Source: JBAVOR01 sp049692255 (GTDB lineage: Bacteria; Babelota; Babeliae; Babelales; JACPOV01). Taken from it: a DNA stretch of 8,798 nucleotides. The notes under the pieces are model-generated. The model had not been told where the DNA came from, made no database searches, and worked only from the letters and a program-made list of their open reading frames with translations. Of the stretch, positions 1 through 4,768 are shown in pieces (positions within the stretch are counted from its first letter, which is position 1; every line of letters begins with the position of its first letter). The stretch covers positions 1 to 8,798 of the forward strand of contig JBAVOR010000012.1 in the NCBI GenBank assembly GCA_049692255.1. The letters are read 5' to 3'. The position numbers and the translations under genes are program-made.

Positions 1-714
1 GAGTTTGCATATACTAAAAGTAAAAAAGAAGATAAAGGGATTATGCGCACCATATTTGGTCATCTGCGCTATAATCAATACACCACTCTTGAGCGACTCG
101 TGTACCAAAATGTTGAACGGTATGCACAAGAAAAGCCGATTCACATTGAAGCGGTGAGTGCACATTTACAAGAATACCTTACTATTACGTATAACATTAA
201 AAGCATATTTTTTGCTTTAGCAGTCGATGATATTCCCTCCCCGCTCACGGCTGAGCAAAAACAGCAGTGGCGGCAGCAGGTACGCGCAGAACTTAAAATT
301 GCTCCTGATACGCACGTTATCTGTTATAACGGGTCCGCTAAAGCCTGGCAATGTCCTGAATATGTGGTTCGTTATTTTAAGCACCTCATAAGCAAACAGC
401 AAAACTGCTTTTTGCTTATCGTCACCCAAAATAAATTACGGTTTATGCAACTTCTGCAGAAAGAACAGATAAACCCTTCTCGCTACTTTATTTGTCATGT
501 TGCGCATGAACAAGTATTTCGCCTGCTCGCCTCATGTGATGCAGGCATTCTGTTTCGTGAGCCTAATTTGATCAACTGGGTGTCTCGCCCCACCAAAATG
601 CTTGAATATCAAGCAGCCCATTTGCCTATCATCCATAACGAAACGGTTGCCCTGTTAACCGAAAATAGTGCCAATATCCCCTATAATCATCAGAATTTTA
701 TTTGCCAAATATAA
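1..714 (+). CDS. GT4-like glycosyltransferase, 3' part (5' end outside window)
   Basis: The reading frame is open from base 1, so the gene starts before the window; the ATG at 43 is probably internal. What is visible resembles the C-terminal (nucleotide-sugar binding) half of a GT-B fold glycosyltransferase. A beta-strand run HVICYNGS (residues 91-98 counted from the ATG at 43) is followed by a helical segment, then LLIVTQ, then the DAGILFRE stretch (166-173), and finally SRPTKMLEY (181-189) with LPII shortly after. The last block is the usual GT4 donor-site region (P-T-K then E-Y then G/L-P-V/I-I). An earlier stretch, VSAHLQEYL (39-47), resembles the acceptor-to-donor domain transition. Such enzymes add sugars to lipids, polysaccharides or proteins at the cytoplasmic membrane; the substrate cannot be read from the sequence. 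psd follows after 79 bp on the same strand, with no obvious terminator between, so they may be co-transcribed. Confidence 0.82.
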   Translation, partial: EFAYTKSKKEDKGIMRTIFGHLRYNQYTTLERLVYQNVERYAQEKPIHIEAVSAHLQEYLTITYNIKSIFFALAVDDIPSPLTAEQKQQWRQQVRAELKIAPDTHVICYNGSAKAWQCPEYVVRYFKHLISKQQNCFLLIVTQNKLRFMQLLQKEQINPSRYFICHVAHEQVFRLLASCDAGILFREPNLINWVSRPTKMLEYQAAHLPIIHNETVALLTENSANIPYNHQNFICQI

Positions 715-793
715 TATTTTGTGAGAAAATAAGAGTATCAGAGAAAAGCTCATTGTTCGGTTATTGCTTCAATAGTAAAGGAAAACGAGTTCA

Positions 794-1771
794 ATGGACA
801 TTACCCGGTACGCCTCTTACCGCTTTCTAGTGCTTTCTGCCAGCATCTTTTTAATAAGCGCTAGTTACTCCCCTGCACAAAGTGCCTTGCCAGATAGTTT
901 TGCACCATATTTATACGAAACATATGTGGGTAAAGCGGGTGCCTGGTTTATAAATAATGCCTATGCAGCTCGTATTGCTGGCTGGTACGCGGATCATCAT
1001 ATTCCGTTCATTACCGCATGGCATCTTTACACATTTACCAAATATATCAATACGGACGATATCGATGCAGCAACTCTCGCAAGATGCCGCACCTTTAATG
1101 ATATCTTTACACGCAAGCTCAAACCAGACGCACGGCCCATAGCACAGCCGCACGATAATGCTGTGGTGGTATCACCAGCAGACGGGGCAATGCTTGTAGT
1201 CCCAAACATACAACATAACACTGAGTTTATTGTTAAAGGAAAGCCATTTACGCTGGAACGTTTTTTTAATAATCACCAGCAGGCAGCTGTATACGCAGGA
1301 GGTACACTGGTTATTATCTACCTCTCGCCAGTCGATTATCATCGCTTTCATATGCCGGTAACGGGGCGCACTATTCAACATACGCATATTAATGGCGCTT
1401 ATGAATCGGTGCATCCATCTATATTTAACCAGATACAACCGTTGCAAGAAAATGAACGTCACGTAATTATGATAGAAACACCGCATCAAGTACCCATAGC
1501 TTACTTTGCTGTAGGGGCTATGTTTGTAGGGCAAATACAGTACACGACCGCTATTGGCACCTCATTACACAAAGGTGAAGAGTTGGGTTATTTCTGCTTT
1601 GGGGGATCAACTATTGCGTTACTTTTTCCACCAAACAGCTTTATTCTCGACGACGGACATGCTCAAGCAATCCATACGCCGCAACCAGACAGCATCGCGT
1701 TTAAAAAACAATGGAAGCCTATTAAAATGGGTCAAGCACTCGGAACCATAACACAAGGAGAGATCGCATGA
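794..1771 (+). CDS. psd: Phosphatidylserine decarboxylase proenzyme with signal-peptide-like N-terminus
   Basis: Phosphatidylserine decarboxylase converts phosphatidylserine to phosphatidylethanolamine using a pyruvoyl group made by self-cleavage. The family landmarks are present in order: FNDIFTRKLKP (101-111), SPADG with catalytic Asp130, SPVDYHRFHMP with His183 and His186, GAMFVGQI (241-248), and the cleavage motif FGGST, where Ser272 should become the pyruvoyl residue of the small alpha chain. The GGST form resembles the Clostridium/Chlamydia-type enzymes rather than the LGST of E. coli. The first ~31 residues look like an export signal (Arg5 and Arg10, a hydrophobic core at about 11-23, and an AQSA site near 28-31), which is unusual for this enzyme. 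The start is supported by AAAGGA at 777-782. The last 4 bp overlap the next gene (ATGA). No phosphatidylserine synthase gene lies in the window. Confidence 0.96.
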   Translation: MDITRYASYRFLVLSASIFLISASYSPAQSALPDSFAPYLYETYVGKAGAWFINNAYAARIAGWYADHHIPFITAWHLYTFTKYINTDDIDAATLARCRTFNDIFTRKLKPDARPIAQPHDNAVVVSPADGAMLVVPNIQHNTEFIVKGKPFTLERFFNNHQQAAVYAGGTLVIIYLSPVDYHRFHMPVTGRTIQHTHINGAYESVHPSIFNQIQPLQENERHVIMIETPHQVPIAYFAVGAMFVGQIQYTTAIGTSLHKGEELGYFCFGGSTIALLFPPNSFILDDGHAQAIHTPQPDSIAFKKQWKPIKMGQALGTITQGEIA

Positions 1772-2460
1772 AATTGAATCATTATCTAGCACAGGCTGGC
1801 ATCTGCTCACGGCGCGCTGCAGTCGAATTAATTAAAAGTGGGGCTATTCAGATCAACCACACGTTGCAGAAAAACCCTGCATACGAGGTTTCTCCAACTG
1901 ATCTGGTATATTACCGCAAGAAGCAGCTCTCTTTGCCAAAAACACGCTATTTTTTAGTGAATAAGCCGATCAACTACGTCACCACTACGGTAGATGAAGA
2001 AGGGCGCCGCACCGTGCTCCATTTATTACCTGCCAGCATACACAAGCAAGTGCGCTTATTTCCGGTGGGAAGATTAGACCAAGACACGAGCGGTCTTATT
2101 TTATTAACCAATGATGGCGCAATGGCACAACAACTTGCTCATCCTAAATATAAGATTCGCAAAAGCTACCTGGTAACCGTTGATCAACCACTCAAAAAAG
2201 AAGATTTAGAAACGCTCAAACAGGGGCGATATTTAGTCGATGGCCGCGCCCATATAGACAATTTCAAAGTAAACCCTAAAAACCCTCATGTGGCCATGGT
2301 TACTATTCACAATGGCAAAAAACATATCATTAGGCGATTATTTGACAATATCGGTTACACGGTACGCAAACTAGAGCGCGTAGCCTTTGGCCCTTTTACT
2401 ATTCATGGCATTCAAGTAGGCACCTGGAAAGAGGTTACTTTTGAGCCGGAGCAACAGTAA
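1768..2460 (+). CDS. rluB: RluB/RsuA-family rRNA pseudouridine synthase
   Basis: This family isomerises uridine to pseudouridine in rRNA, acting in the cytoplasm during ribosome assembly. An S4 RNA-binding domain fills about residues 1-50 (HYLAQAGICSRRAA, then a basic stretch). The catalytic domain carries FPVGRLDQDTSGL (98-110) with catalytic Asp104, LLTNDG (112-117), and a C-terminal block HNGKKHIIRRLF (181-192), corresponding to the usual EGRNRQVRRM. The 230-aa length is normal. The start overlaps the psd stop as ATGA, with AAGGAG at 1755-1760 seven bases upstream, so translation is probably coupled to psd. RluB (23S rRNA) is a closer match by eye than RsuA (16S), but the target nucleotide cannot be fixed; the symbol is tentative. 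The final 37 bases, including the stop, recur at 3209-3245, next to prfA. Confidence 0.94.
   Translation: MKLNHYLAQAGICSRRAAVELIKSGAIQINHTLQKNPAYEVSPTDLVYYRKKQLSLPKTRYFLVNKPINYVTTTVDEEGRRTVLHLLPASIHKQVRLFPVGRLDQDTSGLILLTNDGAMAQQLAHPKYKIRKSYLVTVDQPLKKEDLETLKQGRYLVDGRAHIDNFKVNPKNPHVAMVTIHNGKKHIIRRLFDNIGYTVRKLERVAFGPFTIHGIQVGTWKEVTFEPEQQ
2424..2460 (+). repeat. 37-bp direct repeat, left copy (3' end of rluB)
   Basis: This copy is identical to 3209-3245 except at 2454 (A here, G there); the two are 785 bp apart. It encodes the last residues of the pseudouridine synthase (WKEVTFEPEQQ and stop). Read on the minus strand it still spells TVAPAQK plus stop, almost the RF1 C-terminus (TAAPAQK) encoded in the other copy. 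It therefore retains the antisense imprint of the prfA tail, although prfA lies 760 bp away. Identity ends at once on both sides (2423 C against 3208 T; 2461 C against 3246 G). Confidence 0.95.
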
Positions 2461-2765
2461 CTATTGATTTTATTGTAATTAATCTATACTTACACAATAA
2501 AAAGTTCATCCTTCTTACACACAATAGGTGGAAATTTTTGAAAAAATAACAGCTCGAATCAGCAACGAGAGACAAAAGTGATGGATTTCGTGTTTGTTAT
2601 GGTATTGTTGCACAACCGATAGATTTACTAAGTTCGCTCATGCAGGCACGCATTATTAATGCACTTGTAATGAGCAATAGTATCACTTACCTTGAGTAAT
2701 AACAGCGCTTGTTCTTACATTGCGCTCATACTAAACAATAACCACGCTTTCATTGAGCAATAATC
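2461..2765. other. Left part of the insertion, no convincing gene
   Basis: No credible gene is seen here. A weak promoter-like pair (TTGATT at 2464-2469 and TATACT at 2485-2490, only 15 bp apart) lies just after the rluB stop. A frame open from 2550 to 2699 (49 codons on the + strand, first Met only at 2640, no ribosome site) might be a decayed gene fragment, but its peptide is not recognisable. The right third (from 2671) consists of degenerate short repeats that lead into the inverted repeat at 2766. Confidence 0.5.
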
Positions 2766-2797
2766 GCGCTCGTCCTGAGCTTGTCGAAGGATACGAG
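2671..2797 (+). repeat. Degenerate ~22-bp tandem array
   Basis: Units begin at 2671, 2693, 2732 and 2754, with a rough consensus TGAGCAATAAnnGCGCTTnT and spacings close to 22 bp. A divergent 16-bp stretch sits at 2716-2731. A further 22-bp block at 2776-2797 starts with TGAGC and forms most of the left inverted-repeat arm, but is otherwise unlike the units. Identity between units is only partial, so the array may be old. Confidence 0.45.
2766..2797 (+). repeat. 32-bp inverted repeat, left arm (REP-like hairpin)
   Basis: This arm is the perfect reverse complement of 3109-3140. It contains the core CCTGAGCTTGTCGAAGG. The arm also folds on itself: GCTCGT (2768-2773) pairs with ACGAGC (2793-2798), then CCT (2774-2776) pairs with AGG (2788-2790), leaving a 2-nt bulge and an 11-nt loop. 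This is the general build of REP-type elements. The two arms match slightly further out (ATAAT) if one extra C at 2765 is skipped. Confidence 0.95.
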
Positions 2798-2819
2798 CTC
2801 CTAATCCGAATTGTATGTC

Positions 2820-3104
2820 ATGAATGGTTTTATCGTATATATTCTTAAGTGCTCTGATGGCTCGTATTATGTTGGCCATACAGATAATATTGATGTTCGG
2901 ATGTCACAACACCAACAGGGCTTTTTTAGTGGGTACACAGCAACTCGCTTGCCTGTTCTTCTGATATTTACAGAAAATTGCAATACTCGTGATGAAGCGT
3001 TTATATTGGAAAGGCAACTTAAAGGTTGGAGTCGTAAGAAAAAAGAGGCTTTAATTCATGGTGATTTCAAGTTGCTTCGTAAATATGCAAGCACTCATTG
3101 TTAA
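2820..3104 (+). CDS. Single-domain GIY-YIG nuclease
   Basis: This is a small 94-aa protein consisting of the GIY-YIG nuclease fold alone, of the short type often annotated as a putative endonuclease (UPF0213-like). The two name motifs appear as VYI (6-8) and YVG (17-19), spaced normally. The expected catalytic residues follow: Arg27, His31 and the metal-binding Glu64, then the family tail LKGWSRKKKEALI (67-79). I chose ATG 2820 because the fold begins six residues later; a TTG at 2811 would add three residues. No Shine-Dalgarno sequence is visible upstream of either start. The gene is tightly enclosed by the 32-bp inverted repeats, with its stop 4 bp before the right arm. Substrate is unknown for this group; the intact motifs suggest an active enzyme. 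Confidence 0.93.
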   Translation: MNGFIVYILKCSDGSYYVGHTDNIDVRMSQHQQGFFSGYTATRLPVLLIFTENCNTRDEAFILERQLKGWSRKKKEALIHGDFKLLRKYASTHC

Positions 3105-3108
3105 TGTA

Positions 3109-3140
3109 CTCGTATCCTTCGACAAGCTCAGGACGAGCGC
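3109..3140 (-). repeat. 32-bp inverted repeat, right arm (REP-like hairpin)
   Basis: Exact reverse complement of 2766-2797, beginning 4 bp after the GIY-YIG stop codon. It contains CCTTCGACAAGCTCAGG and can form the same bulged hairpin as the left arm. As RNA, the two arms could also pair with each other, closing a stem around the whole gene. Confidence 0.95.
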
Positions 3141-3208
3141 ATTATAAAACACTTGATCTGATTTGTATAAAGAATATTGCAATCCTGAAATATACAAGGG
3201 ACGCTAAT

Positions 3209-3245
3209 CTGGAAAGAGGTTACTTTTGAGCCGGAGCAGCAGTAA
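3209..3245 (+). repeat. 37-bp direct repeat, right copy (rluB tail relic overlapping prfA 3' end)
   Basis: On the + strand this copy still reads WKEVTFEPEQQ plus stop, the exact tail of the pseudouridine synthase, but with no synthase gene before it. Bases 3220-3245 are at the same time the real 3' end of prfA on the minus strand. The single difference from the left copy (3239, G) is synonymous in the synthase frame (CAG for CAA, Gln) and changes Val to Ala in the RF1 frame. Confidence 0.95.
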
Positions 3246-4305
3246 GCACCGAAACGTTCTTACGCCGCAGCTCGCGCTCATGCTGCATAAGCGCCTCTAC
3301 AATCTCGTCGAGGTCGCCCTGCATAACAATATCGAGCTTTTTAAGGGTCAATTCGACTTGATGATCAGTAATACGATTTTGTGGATAGTTATAGGTACGG
3401 ACCTTTTCTGAACGCATACCGCCGCCAACCATTTCTTTGCGCTCTTTAGACATCTGTTCTTGCTGTTTTTCTTGCTGTGCTGCTATCAAACGAGCCTGCA
3501 ACATTTTCATGGCTTTGGCGCGGTTTTTATGCTGCGAACGCTCATCTTGGCACGCAACTACGATGCCTGAAGGAATATGGGTAATACGAACGGCAGAGTC
3601 GGTTTTATTGACGTGCTGCCCTCCAGCGCCTCCGGCACGATAAGTGTCGATGCGCAAATCTGAAGGGTTAATTGCAATAGCAACATCTTCTCCTTCAGGC
3701 AATACTGCTACGGTAGCAGTGGAGGTATGAATACGCCCTTGGGTTTCTGTTTTTGGCACGCGTTGTACCCGATGCACCCCTGCTTCACGCTTAAGGTGAC
3801 CGTATATATTTTTGCCTTCAATGTGTAAGACCGCTTCACGTATGCCTCCTAGGTCAGTTTCACTGAGATCTGCCAGCGAAGCATGCCATCCTTTTTTCAA
3901 GGCATAGTTGGTATACATTTTCAGCAAATCTGCAGCAAATAATGCTGCCTCTGCGCCACCAGTACCTGCACGAATTTCTAAAAATACGGAGCTATTGTCG
4001 AGCGGGTCGGGCGGAAACAAGAGATCATCGAGCGCCTGTTGTGCTTGTGTAGCTGCACGCGCAAGCTGATCGACCTCGTCTTTGTACAGCTCTTTTAACT
4101 CAGCATCAGCCAGCTCAGCCTCTTGCTGCGCTTTAGCTAACGCTTCTCTTGAAGCAGTAACAGCATCATGGCGTTCAAGTAAATATTGCAACCGTGATGC
4201 TTCTTTTTGCAGCTGTACCCGCTCATTCCCCTCTAAAGAGGGCTGGCTTAACCGATCACTACATGACTGATATTGTGCACGAACTTGCGCCCAATCAAGT
4301 GCCAT
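3220..4305 (-). CDS. prfA: Peptide chain release factor 1 (RF1)
   Basis: RF1 recognises UAA and UAG in the ribosomal A site and triggers peptide release. The N-terminal ~95 residues are helical and Glu/Gln/Ala-rich, as expected for domain 1. The codon-recognition motif is P-x-T as PKT (184-186) in VQRVPKTETQGRIH, which identifies RF1 rather than RF2 (SPF). The catalytic GGQ is at 228-230 within GAGGQHVNKTDSAVR, where the Gln is normally methylated by PrmC; prmC is not in this window. Length (361 aa) is typical; the C-terminus ends in a short tail (NVSVLTAAPAQK), whose last codons lie in the 37-bp direct repeat. The ATG follows the rpmE stop by 6 nt and has no clear ribosome site of its own, so it probably depends on translation of rpmE. 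Confidence 0.98.
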   Translation of the reverse strand: MALDWAQVRAQYQSCSDRLSQPSLEGNERVQLQKEASRLQYLLERHDAVTASREALAKAQQEAELADAELKELYKDEVDQLARAATQAQQALDDLLFPPDPLDNSSVFLEIRAGTGGAEAALFAADLLKMYTNYALKKGWHASLADLSETDLGGIREAVLHIEGKNIYGHLKREAGVHRVQRVPKTETQGRIHTSTATVAVLPEGEDVAIAINPSDLRIDTYRAGGAGGQHVNKTDSAVRITHIPSGIVVACQDERSQHKNRAKAMKMLQARLIAAQQEKQQEQMSKERKEMVGGGMRSEKVRTYNYPQNRITDHQVELTLKKLDIVMQGDLDEIVEALMQHERELRRKNVSVLTAAPAQK

Positions 4306-4311
4306 ATCTGC

Positions 4312-4521
4312 TTACTTTTTGTTAGCTTTTTGATACCGTTTTTCAAATTTTTCGATACGTCCTGCGCTATCAACAAACTTTTGATCGCCCGTAAAGAATG
4401 GATGGCAATGGGAGCAAATAGTAACCTTCAGAGAAGGCTTTGTTGAATGGGTTTTAAAAGAAAAACCGCAGGCACATGTTGCTTGAATGTCGTGTAATTG
4501 TGGATGGATATCTGGTTTCAT
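4312..4521 (-). CDS. rpmE: 50S ribosomal protein bL31, zinc-binding type
   Basis: This is a protein of the large ribosomal subunit located at the inter-subunit bridge. The 69-aa protein has the usual start MKPDIHP, the zinc ligands Cys16, Cys18, Cys36 and Cys39 (CACG and CSHCHPF), and the family tail FVDSAGRIEKFEKRY. Having all four cysteines makes it the zinc-containing C+ form rather than the zinc-free paralogue used in zinc starvation. AAGGA at 4529-4533 lies 7 nt before the ATG. It is the first recognised gene of an rpmE-prfA operon. A promoter is visible about 110 bp upstream at 4630-4658, leaving a leader of about 100 nt that might regulate it. Confidence 0.98.
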   Translation of the reverse strand: MKPDIHPQLHDIQATCACGFSFKTHSTKPSLKVTICSHCHPFFTGDQKFVDSAGRIEKFEKRYQKANKK

Positions 4522-4550
4522 ATGAAAATCCTTATTAAAAATCGTCTTTT

Positions 4551-4601
4551 TTACCTTACAACAGTATCCCTTAAATGAAGCCTATTGTAAAGACCATTCA
4601 T
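4551..4601 (-). CDS. Possible 16-codon leader peptide upstream of rpmE
   Basis: The frame runs from ATG (4601-4599) to TAA (4553-4551) and encodes MNGLYNRLHLRDTVVR. It lies between the promoter and rpmE, ending 29 nt before the rpmE start. A perfect AGGAGG (4611-4616) stands 9 nt before the ATG, a better ribosome site than that of rpmE itself. All three arginines are AGG codons. It could be a translated regulatory leader or a chance frame; conservation is unknown. Confidence 0.35.
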   Translation of the reverse strand: MNGLYNRLHLRDTVVR

Positions 4602-4610
4602 AGGAATGCG

Positions 4611-4616
4611 CCTCCT
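4611..4616 (-). promoter_or_regulatory. Consensus Shine-Dalgarno AGGAGG in the rpmE leader
   Basis: A full AGGAGG on the minus strand, 9 nt before the 16-codon frame and only a few bases downstream of the predicted transcription start. It is too far from rpmE (about 90 nt) to serve that gene directly, so it must serve the short frame, base-pair in a leader structure, or be chance. Confidence 0.45.
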
Positions 4617-4629
4617 GAAGCGCCTTGAT

Positions 4630-4658
4630 AGTATGACAAATATGATTTATTTTGTCAA
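4630..4658 (-). promoter_or_regulatory. Sigma70-like promoter of the rpmE-prfA operon
   Basis: On the minus strand a consensus -35 TTGACA (4658-4653) is followed by 17 bp and then CATACT (4635-4630), matching four of six positions of TATAAT. The sequence before it is AT-rich (GAATATATCC). The predicted start of transcription is near 4623. No better candidate is seen before rpmE. Confidence 0.7.
4634..4657. promoter_or_regulatory. Palindrome overlapping the rpmE promoter, candidate operator
   Basis: TGACAAA (4634-4640) and TTTGTCA (4651-4657) form perfect 7-bp arms around a 10-bp centre. The right arm covers most of the -35 hexamer and the left arm reaches into the -10 hexamer, so a dimeric protein bound here would block RNA polymerase. 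No regulator gene lies nearby, and coincidence in AT-rich DNA is possible. Confidence 0.35.
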
Positions 4659-4687
4659 GTAGGATATATTCTGCAAAATGAGAGGGG

Positions 4688-4706
4688 GGGGAAGGCTTGC
4701 CTCCCC
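4688..4706 (-). terminator. GC-rich hairpin downstream of the 738-aa gene
   Basis: On the minus strand GGGGAGGC (4706-4699) pairs with GCCTTCCCC (4696-4688) around a small loop, with one bulged T. It lies about 63 bp after the stop at 4769 and before the rpmE promoter, where a terminator is expected. The following minus-strand bases (CCCC then TCTCATTTT) are only partly T-rich. On the + strand the hairpin is followed by TTTCTCTCTCT, so it may work in either direction. Confidence 0.5.
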
Positions 4707-4738
4707 TTTCTCTCTCTCTGAAATAACAGACAAAAGCT

Positions 4739-4762
4739 GTGTTAGAATTCTATCTTTAACAC
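4739..4762 (-). terminator. Weak hairpin just after the 738-aa gene
   Basis: GTGTTA and TAACAC form a 6-bp stem with a 12-nt loop, starting 7 bp after the stop codon. On the minus strand it is followed by AGCTTTTGTCTGTTATTT, a moderately T-rich stretch. It could be a minor terminator or an RNA-stabilising 3' hairpin ahead of the stronger one at 4688-4706. Confidence 0.25.
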
Positions 4763-4768
4763 TAGGTA

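Larger units (their letters stand above)
2766..3140 (+). mobile_element. GIY-YIG cassette bracketed by 32-bp inverted repeats
   Basis: The unit is 375 bp: left arm, 22 bp, a 94-codon GIY-YIG gene, 4 bp, right arm. Two identical REP-like hairpins in opposite orientation around a single nuclease gene look like a compact mobile or REP-associated unit, with a GIY-YIG nuclease where a REP-associated tyrosine transposase would usually stand. No short target duplication is evident directly outside the arms. That the unit moves, and that the nuclease acts on the arms, is inference. Confidence 0.5.
2461..3245. mobile_element. 785-bp insertion between rluB and prfA, bounded by 37-bp direct repeats
   Basis: The block between the two 37-bp repeats, counted with one copy, is 785 bp. 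Removing it restores a compact convergent pair in which the rluB and prfA stop codons lie 26 bp inside each other. It contains a poorly coding left part (2461-2765), a GIY-YIG nuclease cassette bracketed by inverted repeats (2766-3140), and a short AT-rich right part (3141-3208) in which I see nothing. No transposase or integrase gene is present. Integration that rebuilds the 3' end of a target gene is known for site-specific integrative elements, whereas 37 bp is long for a transposon target-site duplication. The mechanism is inferred; the repeat itself is directly visible. Confidence 0.7.

Noticed and set aside
1172..1534. 120-codon open frame on the - strand
   Set aside because: It is antisense to psd, whose catalytic motifs lie in the same bases on the + strand. 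No independent support.
2671..2797. Short repeats as a CRISPR array
   Set aside because: The units are adjacent and degenerate with no spacers of constant length, and no cas gene is present.
2811..2819. TTG start for the GIY-YIG gene, three codons before the ATG
   Set aside because: The conserved fold starts just after the ATG at 2820, and no ribosome site favours TTG.
4625..4653. + strand promoter-like pair TTGATA, 17 bp, TATTTT
   Set aside because: It overlaps the stronger minus-strand promoter, and no + strand gene lies downstream; the pair arises from the palindrome and AT-rich content.
4684..4691. Run of eight G as a phase-variation tract
   Set aside because: It lies downstream of a stop codon, outside any coding frame, and upstream of but not between the elements of the rpmE promoter. 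It is better explained as part of the terminator hairpin region.
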